From Zantedeschia hybrid cultivar (taxonomy: Eukaryota; Streptophyta; Magnoliopsida; Alismatales; Araceae), in NCBI GenBank assembly GCA_030544215.1, contig JARZZO010000004.1:39607980-39671979 (forward strand): 64,000 nucleotides of DNA, in the 5' to 3' direction. The notes under the pieces were generated by a model. The model saw nothing but the letters and a program-made list of their open reading frames with translations. It made no database searches and had not been told where the DNA came from. Shown here piece by piece: positions 31,930 through 44,847 of the stretch (positions within the stretch are counted from its first letter, which is position 1; each line of letters starts with the position of its first letter). The translations under genes and the position numbers were made by a program.

Positions 31930-33770
31930 AATTGCAAGATAAGACATCAGCCGCTGAAGCATCCTGATTAACGACAATTGAGAACAAATTACTAAACTTC
32001 ACAGCCAAAGGTGTATTAGAGCACCATTTATCTCTCCAAAATAGAATTTTGCACCCCTTTCCCAGCTTGAAATGAGAAGAAATAGAATGAATGTCCGCAG
32101 TCTTCAGAATATTCTTCCAAATAGATGACATATCGTAGCTGGTGGAAGGATAAAAATTCCACTTGTTGCAGTGAGAGAAGTATTTCTTTCTAACAAGTAA
32201 AGCCCACATGGAATCAGACTCATCACCCAACCTCGGAACCTCCAAAGCCACTTTGTCAACATTGCTTTATTAAATAGCGCAATTTTTGCGAGTCCAACTC
32301 CTCCTTTATTCCTTCTCCTGCACACATTATCCCACTTAATGAGATGAAGGTTCCCCTTCTCTCTCTTTCCCACCTGACCAGAAGGAGGAGCTTCTAGCAG
32401 CTTCAATGACCCTCTGCACAGTTCTTGGAATCTTGAATATTGAAGCATAGTAAATGGCCAATGGAGATAAGACTGATTTGGAAAGGATCCATCTCCCTCC
32501 AGCTGAGAAAAATTTCCCTTTCCAACCTTCCAAAGTGTTTTCAAACTTCTTGATCAAATTATCCTTGTCCCTTCGTCTAATTGGTCCATCAGTTAGTGGC
32601 AAACCAAGATATTTGATAGGAAATTTAGTAAGCTTACAGTCGACTCCCAGCAACCTCTCTTAGTCTGTTTTTGTGACACATTTAGTGATTTGTCATAATT
32701 GATTTTTAGACCAGTTATTATTTCAACTAACATCAGCATTTTTTTTGATATTCTGAATGACATCCTCTAATTCTGAAGTGAATAGCAATGTGCCATAAGC
32801 AAACTGCAAACGTGACAACTGGATGCAACTCCTCCCAATTCCAAAGCCATCTATCACCCTTGCTGTGCTGCCCTATCCCAAAGAGTGCTCAAAATCTATG
32901 CAATAAGCAGGAAGATAAGTGGTGAAATGGGATCTCCCTGCCTCAACCCTCTAGAGCTGCTGAAATAACCACATGGCTCCCCATTAATCAATACTGAAAA
33001 TCTAGAGGATGAAATACAATTCATTAGCCACTAAATCCATTTTTGCTTGAAACCCGTGAGGTCCATAGTTCTCGGAACACACTTCCAATCTACTTTTGAT
33101 AAGCTTTCTCAAAGTCAAGCTTAAAACCCTTGCTTATTGCTACTTTTCTAATAGGGGATTGCTTCATTGCTGCCATATAGTTATCCAAAATGAATCTCCC
33201 CTGCATAAATGTTAACTGATTTTTTCCCGCAAGATTATCAATTACCTTCTTGAGTCTTGATGCCAAAACTTTGGTAATAATTTTGTAACACCCATTGAGT
33301 AAACTAATAGGGCAAAAATCGGTCATTCTATCACCTCCCTCTCTTTTGGGGATGAGCACAATATGAGTGGCATTGAAGTACTTTATACATTCTGGTCTGT
33401 CCTGAAATTCCTGAATACCTTTAGCAGATCCTCCTTAATGGTGTCCCAAAAGAATTGGTAAAAACCTAAGGAAAAATCATATGGACCTGGTGCTTTATTA
33501 GGGTTCATACTAAAGACCGTTGCCTTTACTACTTCCAGAATAGGTTCACAAATCTTCAGCTTCAGAATTCTCAAGTTTGGGAAGCAGTCCGCCTTCTAAA
33601 TGAGGTCTCCAATCATTGTCTTCTTTGACCAGCTGCTCATAGAAATTGACAAACCTGCCCTTGATATCATCCTGATCTTCAATTAGATTACCATTATCTC
33701 TGATTTGCTCTATTCTAAAAAATCTCTTTTTGGCACAAGCCACTGCAAAAAAAGGATGTGTTCTTATCAC
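31930..33770 (-). pseudogene. LINE reverse transcriptase, catalytic site lost
   Basis: Motifs in order on the minus strand: FSMNPNKAPGPYDFSLGFYQ, PISLLNGCYKIITKVLASRL, NQLTFMQGRFILDN, LDFEKAYQK, VLINGEPCGYFSSSRGLRQG followed by DPISP, then LQFAYGTLLF, then KYLGLPLTDGPIRRRDKDNL and WSGGKEREGE. The LQFAYGTLLF segment stands where active enzymes have FADD; codons at 32792-32797 encode Tyr-Gly instead of Asp-Asp, so both catalytic aspartates are lost. Several stops and frameshifts add to this. Confidence 0.88.
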
Positions 33771-34383
33771 CCTCCTTCAACCATTGTTCCTTGGCTCTTT
33801 GTCTCCATCTGATTTCTTTATGTAAAAGGCAATCATGATAAAGATTTTTGTATTCCTTCAAAGATTGCTCTTCTTGAGTTGATAGAATAAGGCTTTCGGT
33901 TTTAATCTCCAAATCCTCAATATTTTGTCTCAAAATCTGCTTGCTTTCAGTGTTCCTAAGGATTTCTTTGCCCACTGCTTTAAGCATCTCCTAATCCATT
34001 TAAGCTTGAACAAAAAATTATAAGATGCAGAACTAGCTGATGATGCTTCGTACCATTTGGTCACCATGTCCTTGAAACCTTCTCTTTTTTGCCAAGATAA
34101 CTCATATATGAACATTCTGAAATTTTTGCCTTTATCTCCCAAAATAATTGTAGAGGTTTGTGATGAGTCCCCACTCTATTGAGCCCCTTAATATGAGTGT
34201 TTGGATGTTGTCTTAAACCACTCTGTAGAGATCAAGATATGTCAATTCTTGACTGTGGACTGTCATGTTGAAGATTTGACCATGTAAATCTTCTATTAGG
34301 GTTCTCCAAATCAATCAACTTGGCATCCCTAATCTACTGATTAAAGCATTCCATCTCCTTACCCATCTCTGCACTCATGTCCT
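33771..34383 (-). pseudogene. LINE ORF2 linker between endonuclease and RT
   Basis: Broken frames read FRMFIYELSWQKREGFKDMV, FKLKWIRRCLKQWAKKSLGT and WRQRAKEQWLKEGDKNTSFF. The last is the well-known motif (R-A-K-x-x-W-L-x-x-G-D-x-N-T-x-F-F) that precedes RT in plant LINEs. Confidence 0.82.
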
Positions 34384-34847
34384 TTACCATGGATATCTAA
34401 CACAATGAAAATCCCCCACAATGCACCGTGCACTTGAAAACAATGCATGCACCCTGTGTAATTCTTGGAAGAAAAGTTCCCTTTGTGGATCAGTATGGGG
34501 TCCATAAATAGATGTAACTACCCAAGTGGAAGTGGATCTAGAATTCCTTTTGGATTTGCAAGAGAAGGTAATCGAAATACTGAAAAGATGAATGTGACGG
34601 ACCATGCCATCGAACTTCTGCTCATTCCACAGAATCAATTGACCTCCTTTAACTCCGTCGGCAAAAAAATAACAACTCTAGTTAGAATAGAACCACCCAA
34701 CCTCTTTAAGGTAGGATCATCAATTGTCATCATTTTAGTCTCTTGCAGAGATAGGCAGTCCAAATAAAGAGAAAAGATCAGATCCTGCACAACTCTCTTT
34801 TTTAAGTCCCCATTAAGTCCCCGAACATTCCAAGACATGAGATTCAT
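34384..34847 (-). pseudogene. LINE APE-type endonuclease
   Basis: Starts NLMSWNVRGLNGDLKKRVVQ, then LDCLSLQETKM with the catalytic glutamate context, and further on WVVTSIYGPHTDPQRELFFQ and IVGDFHCVRYP. These are the APE-endonuclease motifs of plant LINEs (GDFN is GDFH here). Two frames are used, so there is at least one frameshift near 34635. The enzyme would nick target DNA to prime reverse transcription. Confidence 0.85.
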
Positions 34848-34850
34848 GAT

Positions 34851-36800
34851 GAAACTTCAATCCTCCCCACAAAGACTAGGAGTATCAAAGACTTGATTAT
34901 TCTTGACGAAGCTTGCTTCTCTCTTCCCAATCTCAATCCCTCCACCCAATCTTTTTTGCTAAATTATGAAGAGCGTCACTCCTTCTCAGTTTCTTCAGGA
35001 AGCTAATAACCATATCCTCGCTGCCTTGGAAAGATACCCCTTTGCGTCTCTCAAATTTTGCAATTTCTTCTATCCATCCTTCTTCATTTACTGGATAACT
35101 TACAGCAAGAGGAAGGGAGTCAAAAGTAAAAGGAACAATCTGTGTTAGTACAGTGGCCTCCAAGGGGTTCCCAACATCAATTATCCATTACATAATCCTC
35201 GTTGTCCTACGTATGTGACTGAGAAACGCCCTCAGTTGTCTGTGTAGCTACCCAAGATCCTTCATCCCCTGCAATTTCTATATGTGGATACGGAGCACAC
35301 TGAACAATTGCTGCTTTCAAATGACCCTTTGTTGTTCGGTCTGTGAGTAAAAAAGGCCCTCAATGACTGTCCCATAGCATAACGACGAAGGATCGGCATT
35401 CCCATATTCACAAACACCATTAGACATGCTGGAAAGGAAGAAAAAAATGTAGTGTTCGTGCCATGGTTAAGTACACCATCCCTTAGATCCTTAGTGAAGC
35501 CACTGAATTCTATAAAACTGGGGAAATAACAGTCTCCCTACCGTACAGAGAGTATATCTTGTAGTTTACTTGGGCACAAATCAGCAGTGTTCCCCAGTTG
35601 TTCCCTTCCTATTACCCCTATATGTGTGCTCAATGCAAGTACTAGCTCCTTCATGGACCGGAAGGTTGCGATGCTCTGTATTCAAAGGTCACCAGCAACG
35701 GGTAAGGAGGAAGAGTCCATTGGGCACAAATCAGATAAACTGGATAAGTCACGATCCCTGATCGAGTTAGACGTAACGGACCCCAAACGACTTACCTTGT
35801 TTATTTGGCCCACGAACCCTGCCTAATTCCACGATGCCTAGCACTGTTTGTCTTCATGACCTAACGCCTTCTGAATCCCGACCACCCCTCTCCTCCAATC
35901 AGAAGACAAGTCCTCTAAACGAGACGAACTCTTCCTCTTCTCCTAACCCTTCATCAAGGCCTCGAAGTAGGCAACGTCCTTCGGGTGCCATTCCAAATCC
36001 TTCTCGAGCATTCTAACCAAAGCATCCCTCTCTACTATGTCATCATAATCTCCTCTTGAAATTCAACGCCGCTGAAAGGAGGCAATACTACCAATGAGGC
36101 CATTAGTAGGAGCGATCCCCAAACCCTTTCGGTTCACTTAGGCGAGTGGAGGCCAAGTTCCACTCAGGTTAGTAAGTTACCATCCTCAATGTCAGGGCTT
36201 CCTCTTCCAACCCTCCTCTCGAATCAAGGCTTCTAGTTATGGCCGCCCCAGTCAAAGACTGCCATGAGCATATTTTAGCTGCTATAGCTGTGGATGTGTA
36301 GGTTCCTCCAGAGGAAGAACCTAGATTCCAACGGAGATTGGTGGAATCTAGAAGCCTAGATCCCAACAGAGGAGGTATAAGAGGAAGTGAGAATGGGGTG
36401 GATTCCCATATTCCAACAGATGGAGGGAACCTAATGATTGTGTCAGGAATCTGGAAGGAGTAGGATGACTGCCAACCCGTGGCTTACCCTTCCTCAGCGG
36501 CACCTCTCCTGCAACACCCTTCTGGCCAGTGCTGTGCTCCGTTCCGGATGCCTCTACCTTGAAGGAAGCTGTGGAAGGGAGGGCCACATATCCCGGGATG
36601 GATGGTGGATCAGATGGTGAGGCCAAAAGGAATGGTTAGTGACAAGAAGGGAGCAAGTTCAGTGGATCAGATGCCTAGGATGGCAGTGCAACCCCTCTCT
36701 GTCACCAGTACAGTGGAGGAAGAAGGCGGCGGCAAGGAGGAGGGTGCATGGCATGGACAATATGTAGATAGGGTTTGTTGGGACAGGAAATAAACCTCTG
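34851..36800 (-). other. Region upstream of LINE ORF2 (possible decayed ORF1)
   Basis: An open minus-strand stretch at 34933-35163 (WIEEIAKFERRKGVSFQGSE, then LRRSDALHNLAKKIGWRD) joins directly to the endonuclease side and looks like the end of the upstream LINE frame. Beyond about 35200 frames are short. Minus-strand segments near 35850-36030 and 36350-36626 are serine/proline rich. No DUF4283 or CCHC knuckle, the usual ORF1 marks, could be recognised. The LINE 5' end was not located. Confidence 0.4.
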
Positions 36801-38786
36801 AAAAAAAAGTTAACCTTTCGATCACTTATAATTTAAGAGAAGTTCTATAGATAAGATGTTATGTTAGACTTTAAATGTTTTGTCAATGGTCTGAATTTAG
36901 GGATGTCTGACCGCTTCAAACATAAGTGGCCCATTAAGAATTTACTAAATAGGCCCTAAATCCAATTTGGTTTCCATGTATCCTGTTAACAGGAGAACCA
37001 GTTATCACTAAAAGGGTGGTGTATAGTAGGATTATAGCCATATGGTGTGCCTACCGAGTCTTCCTGGACCTGACCACGTAATCATGTATGCGCACAAGAA
37101 GAAATTTCGCTCTATATCCTAACGTCAGCTGAGCCTAAGGCTAGGACTCTAGTTGTCCAATAAGTGGGCAGCTCAATGCCTGATGGCACCTCCCAGTAAA
37201 AGGTAAACAACCTGATCTCCATACCCCAAGGGAACTGCAGTAAAGGAGTTGTAAATGCAAGGCATTGCTCCATCCAAACTCGAGGAAGAGAAGCCCTTAC
37301 CTTAATCCTCTAGCAAGGAATGTTCTTAACACAAAAATGAATAAAAATCACATCTACGAACCCACACATTTGACTCTTTTAAGATTAATATAATAGACTA
37401 AATAGAGCATAATAAGGGTTATTGTGTATAACTCCTATTGTTTCGGAATTTAATCTCATATTGGTTGTCAGTGCTTATCAAGTGGGTCCATCCCCATATC
37501 CCTATCGAGGGTCCTTTTACATAATAGAACAAAGCTTGACCTCTGGTTTGGGGGACCATACCTTGCTAGGAGACCACATACCAAAAATAATGCCACAACA
37601 ATACCCATCATTAGAAGGGTCATTCCATAATTTGTCACACCAATCCTTCTTTATATATGATAACTATCATTCTAGATCATAGTTGTCAAGGCTTACGCGT
37701 AGGCGCTAGGTGACAAGGCCTTTTTTGAAGGCCTAGGTGGTTAAAGCTCTTGTTGGAGCTTTAAAAAGCATGCCTAAGTATTGCTTTGGTGCGCCTAGGG
37801 GGGGATAGCATGCCTGAATGACGTTTAGTATAGTTCATGGGCCAATCAAATTAGGTCCATTGGGATCCAATCCTAATATAAATAGGGTCCTATGGATGAT
37901 TGGGTCCTAGCTTTTGATAACCTTTCATCTCATCCTCATTATTTCATCTTCCTCATTGTCTCTCCTTGGTGAACAAATATCAGTGTCAATGATAAGGCAT
38001 TGCTGTTCGTTCTCTTCTCATTGTGATAGGCATGATGAGGCAACAATCTCCACTTGCCCATGTCAATGAACATGGAACCCTTCATGGCCATTATCATCCT
38101 CTCACCCTTTTTGAGTTTCCTATATGGCTGTCCTTTCTTCTCCCTTCTCTTCAAGTGTTTATCTCCCTGCCTTTGAGTGACAGGATATAAGCAATACCTT
38201 TAAGGAAAGCTTGAATCTTCACAACCAGAGATTGAAATCTTTAAGAGTGTTAGCTGTTAACTCTTCCTTGTAGCCTGGTTTCAGGACATAATTAATGGAA
38301 GCATTATAGATAGTTAAGATTCATTTACATATTTGATTGACAAAAGGTACCTTTATTCTTGAGTTTTCTACTTCATTTTATGTGATATTCCTGAAGCTTT
38401 TCTCCCACAAAAGAAGTAAAGTTTTCTCATGTGCAACTGGGCAACAAACAGCTATATCTAACTGCCTATTAAATATTCTTATGTTCAGGAGGTTTCTTAT
38501 CTTCACCGTATCTTGTCTCAGACTCTGCTTGAAATGGATGTACAAATGATTTTCAGGTACTCAGTAATCACATAATACTCAAACCTTGATATTTGTTCAA
38601 GTATATATGACATGGGAGGAAATAGTTATATACTTCTTGGTTGATTCAATTATTGCAGTTTATGATTATGTTTTTTTTCCTCATGTGCGTGCATGCATAT
38701 GGGTATGAATGTAGAGTCTTTAGCAAATAAGATCATTGTATGATAGGTAGAATAAAGATTGATGCAAGGCTCTTCTGTCTAGTTAC
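36801..38786. other. Noncoding stretch with a short MITE-like fragment
   Basis: No gene is supported. At about 37678-37810 the sequence ATCATAGTTGTCAAGGCTTA followed by CGCGTAGGCGCTAGG and GTGCGCCTAGG resembles the GTTGTCAAGGCG-type repeat common in plants, but its second end was not found. Short open frames at 37422-37682 and 37939-38154 match nothing I recognise. Confidence 0.45.
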
Positions 38787-40917
38787 ATGTTAGAGATTTC
38801 TTCATGTCTATACCTTAATGAACTGTGTCAGTTTTGTGCAGTATTCTCTTCTTTTGTTACAGCGGTTGTATTACTTATTACAAAATGGAGCTATATGAAC
38901 TTTACATGCCTTGCATTCCATTCAAGATTACTTTGGAGTCAAGGATTGGGCCATCGAAATAGTGATAATTATGAGCCTTGGTCCTATCTAGGAGAGGACA
39001 CCATTTTTCCGTTTTATTTGTTCCTTTTCCTCTCTTTTTTTTTGGGTGTGTGTGTGTGTGTGTGTGTGTTGTTTGTGTGGGGGGTGGGGGGGGGGGGGGG
39101 GGGGGGTGTTGATTTCAAGCGTATAGCTTGGTTGGTGCTTCACATCCTTCCGAATGGAGAGGGCATGGATTCAAGGATCCTTGGACACAATCAATACTCC
39201 TCATTTGGTATGTACAATCTAGTGAGGGAGTGAGTCCCATAATGGGCCCACTTACAGATTATGTTTGCTAGATGGGCAACCTTGAAAAGAATGGCACCAA
39301 TGAGACCAGGTTATCCTAAAATTCTGTAGATTTGAGGCAATCCCAATTTTAATGAAGAAGAATTACATTCCACAGTGGACTTTTTCCCTTGTGATGAAGC
39401 TTTCTTTTGGAAAAAGTGGGATTCTTTTGCCAAAAAGAAAACATTGCATCTGGATGGTATTATGGAATAGTAGATAAACACTAGTAAAATGAAACGTGTG
39501 GAAAACAAACAGACATTAAAACATGTGGAAAAAGAATCTACATGGGCTAGACGAATCAATGCATGTATAACTAAGAAACTATATAGCCTTAAATGATGGC
39601 AAATCATTTAAAGGATAAATACAGGCAAATCAATTCTATATAAGGAACTATATAACCTTAAATGATGAACTATGAACTTTTCTCCCTTACAAGCATGAGA
39701 AGTTATATTTTCTGACAGCACAACGTAAAACCAGTTGGCAAGTTATATATAGTCTGTGAACAGTTCTTTAAAAGATGCCCACCTACTGACCTGGGTGCCT
39801 ACTGCCTAGGTCTCCCAGTGGTGTTAAGCATCTGGGCCACTTCGCTATTGCAATACTAGTTATGGATTGCAGAATTGACTGATGCTGATACGGATTGGTT
39901 GATCTAGATCAGAATTGAGTGACAAGTCAAGGCAATTCAACAGGCTGGGGAGATGGGACGTATGGAAAAGAGTCACCCAGTTATTATCTGATATTTGGTG
40001 GGACTGGTCATGGGATAAATGGAAACAGAATCAGCCAGGTTTGTCTAAACACATATTGTGTTTAGGTGTGATGACTCACACCATACCAGGGAATCCATTG
40101 TTGACTTGTATACATATTGGACTGTTAGCCCTCATTTATAATGTAGACATTGTTTTCTCCCTTTTGATTCTTACATGGTAACAGAGCCTTTATGGCGGTT
40201 CCCCGTGCATGTTATGCTGTCATATCCTGCAGTTCTGATTTTTATTTTCACCATATTCTTTGACTGCTGGTTGCCTTTGGGCGTTGGTCTCCATCATCAT
40301 TGGTCCTTGAAAACACCTTGCTCTTCCTTATCCAAAAAAAACAGAGGAAAAAAGGAAAATTGGATCTTATTACCCTTTTGGTCTTAGTCAACATCAGCAT
40401 TATCCACAGCTGCCCTGGTTCCTGTAGCTGCCATCTTCTCTGTTCATCATCGTTGCCAAGGGATGCAGCTCTTGGAGACATCTCTTCCATTGCCTGCTGT
40501 TGGCACACTGGTGACCTTTGCTGCCTCTGGTACTGCAGTCTCAGCCTTTGTATAGTGTGCCAAATGTAAAAGCCTATCTGGATTTTTCCTATTCTAGTTG
40601 ACTACAGTAGTTATCTCTTTTGCAGCACAACTGGCTTTTCCTTGGGTCAGATTCAAAGTCAAAGTGGTTGACCAGATTTCGTGCAACATGGAAGCAAGAT
40701 ATTATTAATCATCATTGGGAATCCAAGTTTGCTCCTGAAAAGATATTAAGAGATCTCGCCTTCTGCAATTTATGTTTGATTCCCTTGTATAGATTTCTAT
40801 TTTTTTCTTAGCATGTGTGTGTGTGCCGGTTATGGGCTATTATGATTTTTTTTATTACTAGTTTCTATCATTAATCTTTGGGAATGCTTGCTGCTTGTTT
40901 CATTTTTCTGCTGTTTG
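38787..40917. other. Noncoding stretch
   Basis: Intron-like or intergenic sequence with T-rich tracts. Open frames here are short, and one runs through the (GT)n/(G)n tract at 39048-39106. None has a recognisable domain. If a gene crosses this region, its exons are too short or diverged for me to identify. Confidence 0.4.
39047..39107. repeat. (GT)n microsatellite and poly-G run
   Basis: About eleven GT units are followed by TTGTTTGTGTGG and then a G-run of more than 20 bases broken by single Ts. Such a tract is prone to length errors in assembly and could form G-quadruplex structures. Confidence 0.9.
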
Positions 40918-41297
40918 GGATCCTACAATTTATTCATTTGATCCATTTATAATCTTGTCTAATTAGTTAGTTTATGGGTGTCTCTAAGGGTTGCAACGAG
41001 CCAAGCCGAGTCGAGCTTTTAGTTGCTCGAGTTTGGCTCTTTCAAATAAACCCAAGCCAAGCTCGAGCCTGAGCCCACGTCAAGCCTACTCCTTGAGCTC
41101 GAGCTTGGGATCCCACAATTTATTCATGTGATCCATTTATAATCTTCTCTAATTAGTTGGTTTCTAGGTGTCTCTAAGGGTTGCAACGAGCCGAGCTGAG
41201 TCGAGCTTTTAGTTGCTCGAGCTCGGCTCGTTCAAATAAACCCGAGCCGAGCTTGAGCGCGAGCGCGAGCCTAAGCCCACGCTCGAACCCACGTCGA
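40918..41297. repeat. 190-bp tandem duplication across the left end of a hAT element
   Basis: The block starting GGGATCCTACAATTTATTCA (40918) repeats at 41108 with the same order: flanking DNA, target-site copy GGTGTCTC, element end TAAGGGTTGCAACGAGCC, and subterminal sequence. The period is 190 bp. The two copies differ by a handful of bases, so the event is not recent. Confidence 0.88.
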
Positions 41298-41889
41298 GCC
41301 CACTCCTTAAGCTCGAGCTTGGCTCAAATTTTTTTTCTTCAACTCGAGCTCGACTCGATCTCTGCTCGTTAAAAACCGAGTCCACCCGGTTAATCCTTGA
41401 GTGAACCAGCCACCAAGCATGAAGAAAGCATAGAGAATGGCCCGTCTTTATAGAAGTTGGGGGGCTATCTTTTTAGACCCTGATATTGGACGAAAAATGT
41501 CCTGCTGAGAAATGCCCAGGCACGCATGCAGTAAAGGCCAAGTGGGGTTCTCACAAACTTAGTCAGGTATCGGCAGCATAAAAAAGTTTAAAGGCCTTAT
41601 AACCTTCGTGTGCTAGCCTCATTTGCATGGCTTGGTGAATGCGGGTAGGTCTATTTGTGGGAGACGAGGTTTTTATTGTGTTTTCAGGGAGACTTATATA
41701 ATTTAGCCTGGGTTCAAGCCGGGTCACAAGCCTATCGAGCCGAGCTGGGTAGTGCTTGGGTCGTTTGATTAAACGAGCTTATGTTGGAGTCGGGCTTTGC
41801 TCATTTGATCATACGAGTCGAGCTGAACCTAGCTAAACTCGAGCTGTGCTCGAGTAGCTCGCGAGTGGCTCGGCTTATTGCCAGCCCTA
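40985..41889. mobile_element. Non-autonomous hAT-type element with duplicated left end
   Basis: The outer left end TAAGGGTTGCAACGAGCC (40985) and the right end, inverted TAGGGCTGGCAATAAGCC, form terminal inverted repeats. The 8-bp target duplication GGTGTCTC is perfect (40977-40984 and 41890-41897). Because of the 190-bp duplication a second left end lies at 41175, giving an element of 715 bp from there, close to the 680 bp of its relative at 3787-4466. Subterminal GAGCTCGAGC motifs are dense at both ends. No transposase is encoded. Confidence 0.88.
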
Positions 41890-41897
41890 GGTGTCTC

Positions 41898-44629
41898 CAT
41901 CTCTTTTAAAGCTTGTGACAGGTTGCTAAGACTTGGGTCCTTGTGGTCGTTTCTTTTGCTGGTCACAATTTATGCAAATGATTAATAGAGTATGAGGTAT
42001 ATAAAAAAAAGTGGAATGCTACTGCACTATATTGGATCACAAGGTTGTCCATCATCTTTGGATTGTCCATTTCTGACAGTTAATGTAGGTTCATGAAGGT
42101 TGATATGATGCTTGCTATTGCGCATTCATTGATGTCATCTAGCTAGCTTCTCTTTTTCCTTCCATTTTCTTGTTTCTCTCTTTATTTTGTTTATTGTATT
42201 GAAAAGTGAGTGTCAGTTAGCCTAATGCAATGACGAGGCAGTCAAGATGGTTTTGGCCTGGAATCTTGTTTGATGATAGCATGTGACATTCATTGGGATC
42301 TTCTTGATGATTTCTCTTCTAAGTTCTCTTTCAAAAATAGAATAGACCTCGAAGTGCATCCCATGTTTTATGGTTAATTCATGCATGATTAAGTGAAAGA
42401 TTAACTAACCATAGCACAATTTGCATTGCAACCTTAGTATATGCGTTTTTTTTCCCCTTTTCAAACTGATGCATACAAATTTTTGACCCTCCCCTAGGCT
42501 GCAAGTGGATAGAACATGGTGAAATCAGATTATCAATAGGATAGAACATGGTGAAATCAGATTATCAATAGGAAAAAAATGCTAAAGGAAAAAAAAAAGT
42601 ACAAACTATTATCCAAAGTGTTTTGCTGACAGAGACCTTCCCATGCTATGATCTCGAGCTGTCCAACTATTCTCATTGCAACAAACAATTAAGTCAAGTA
42701 TATTATTTGGATCCATGTGCTTGAATTGAATATGCTCCCAATCAAAAGTTGTGCATGATCAACAGGGATGGTGGTAAACAATTAATCAACTCCATATGTT
42801 CAGCATGTTCTATTCGATACTGGTAGGAGAAGAACCTGACTCAATATTGTTAAAAAAAAAAGGATAGGAAGCAGAACCATGTCAAGATGATATGGATCAC
42901 CCCATTCTTCTTACGCTAAAGATCTTACCATTTCTGAAGGCTATATCTCTTTTCAATTAATCAACTCCATATGTGGCCCTCTCTCTTTTCTGTCCATTTC
43001 TGTCTTGAATACGCTGAAGATAAATTTGATGCTTCCGTTTCTGAATGGAAGATCAGATAGTAGAGACAGATTAATTATAGTAGCAACAGAAACTCTTTCT
43101 ACCAAAGGTTCACTTGGATCGGCATAAAACATCGAGATCCAATGAAATTGCCAGATTCCTTTTGTTTTCATTGTTGTAAAATACTAATTTTTTTTGGATT
43201 AGATTGATGCAAAATGCTGAAAATTAAATTCTTGACCCACTAGTTTACAAAGGAGTCCCTACTTAGTTTTTCATAAGAAATGGCCATTAACCAAAACAAG
43301 GGATTTCATTTCCACTTGTTTTGAATCCAGTGATCTCAAAATACAAGGCTTTTTTTTGTTTTACATCAATTCAAATGTTTCTTAAATTTGAAACTTTAAG
43401 GCATTAGTATAAGCTCTTTGAATTGGAAAAATGCAAGAAGTTGTGTTTTATATCAATCCATAAATTCTTCTATGATGCTGAACCTTTTCCACAAAAGACA
43501 TAGCTCACTAAAATCCTCGTTATTTAAAACACTTCGCCATAAATCATAGTCTTTCGTCCCACCTTCATTTTTGGTACCTCCATTGTCTTTACCCTATGCA
43601 AGGTGTTTAGGGTTTAGGGTAGTTCTTCCTCATTTTTACTCTATGTTGACATTACTCTAGTTCTTCATCATTTCTCTTTGCCCAAATGGAAATGAAATGT
43701 GGAATCCTTATCATTTTTTTCTGAACATTAGTCCTATTGGTGTAAATCATTTTTCACTACCAATAGCATAAAATATTTTGGTACAAGCCCATTTAAGTAA
43801 TAGATGTTCCTATCATATTTTAGGGCTATCAACTTAATGCATGATTGATTATTTTTAAGCAATGTAAGGAGCCATAAATTTTGAATGCTACTTAGTTGTT
43901 ACAATAGAGAGGACTTGAGGAATAGAGTGAAGGCTTGCTCCTTTACTTCAAAATTATAATGGCATTGGCGATTGAGTAAGTGATTGACATAGTTATAGAT
44001 CCATACAGAGTTAAGGGCCTCACTATGTAAACAAACTTTTTCTTAATGTGTATCTAGGGGCAGCGAAATTTGCGAAGTTGAGAACATAGTTGTTAGAACC
44101 TCCAAAGGAATGAGTATTGTGCTCTTTCTATCTATGATTGGACGACATGATTGATTTTGATGAACACTTGTGCACCCCTATTAAGAAAGATCTTTGGATA
44201 ATTAAATCCCATAACCTGTCGTTTGGTCACTATGGGAAACTATATATTGGCCCTGTGTACATTGAGAATTAGAGGTTGAATTCAAGTGGTTTTGAAGTAG
44301 CCGGTGCAGTTCTTATTGTGCCACTAGTGGCAATTGAACCCTCCTCTAGTTTTATACTACGTGTATATTATACTTTATCAAGGGTCATGTCTAAACCTAA
44401 ATATCATAGATTTCCTGTTCACCATTTTTTTAAAAATTTCATAACGGTGGACAATGTGGACATACTTTTTGCTTGTTCTTACATGGAGTTAGTTGTTGTA
44501 ATTGTTATCAATATTATATTATTTTTATAGTGTATTATGTAACTACGTCTACTATTTTCTCGCTCGTCAGTTGTGTTTTTGATGATCTTCATAGATCTCA
44601 TTCATGATTTGCTTTTTTTGTATGCTTAT
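41898..44629. other. Noncoding stretch
   Basis: No gene is supported. A short exact tandem copy of about 33 bp (GATAGAACATGGTGAAATCA then GATTATCAATAGG) occurs near 42509-42574. The frames at 42953-43171 and 44276-44530 have no recognisable domain. Confidence 0.5.
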
Positions 44630-44847
44630 GTTTACTTATAAGTTTGACAGATTGGGTGCCAATGGAGCCGGGGACGGTTTATTTATACTACGCAACAACA
44701 ACTTAAATGTCATAACTATGTGCAATAAAGATTGGACTTCGAGTTCTATTTTTAAATAAACTACAGAGATTTCTAGTTCCTCTAATCTTGGGCATTCCCT
44801 ACATCCCATGTATAGACCAGACAACATCGTTTCTCTCCCAACGAAGT

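Larger units (their letters stand above)
31330..34850 (-). mobile_element. L1-type LINE, coding region of ORF2, degenerate
   Basis: On the minus strand the order is APE-type endonuclease (from 34847), a linker, reverse transcriptase, and a C-terminal zinc-binding region ending near 31330, which is the order of plant L1 ORF2. It is broken into many short frames. The low-coordinate side is shared with composite repeat copy 1, which is truncated at 17289 (equivalent to 31929). No poly(A) tail or target duplication was found, so the true 3' end is uncertain. Confidence 0.88.

Noticed and set aside
37678..37810. Complete MITE with GTTGTCAAGGC ends
   Set aside because: The second terminal repeat and target duplication could not be found, so it is only mentioned as a fragment.
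38787..39233. 148-codon open frame through the (GT)n and G-run
   Set aside because: It exists only because the microsatellite has no stops; flanking residues match no family.
41181..41372. Open frame inside the hAT-type element
   Set aside because: Serine/arginine-rich translation of the GAGCTCG subterminal repeats; no transposase motif.
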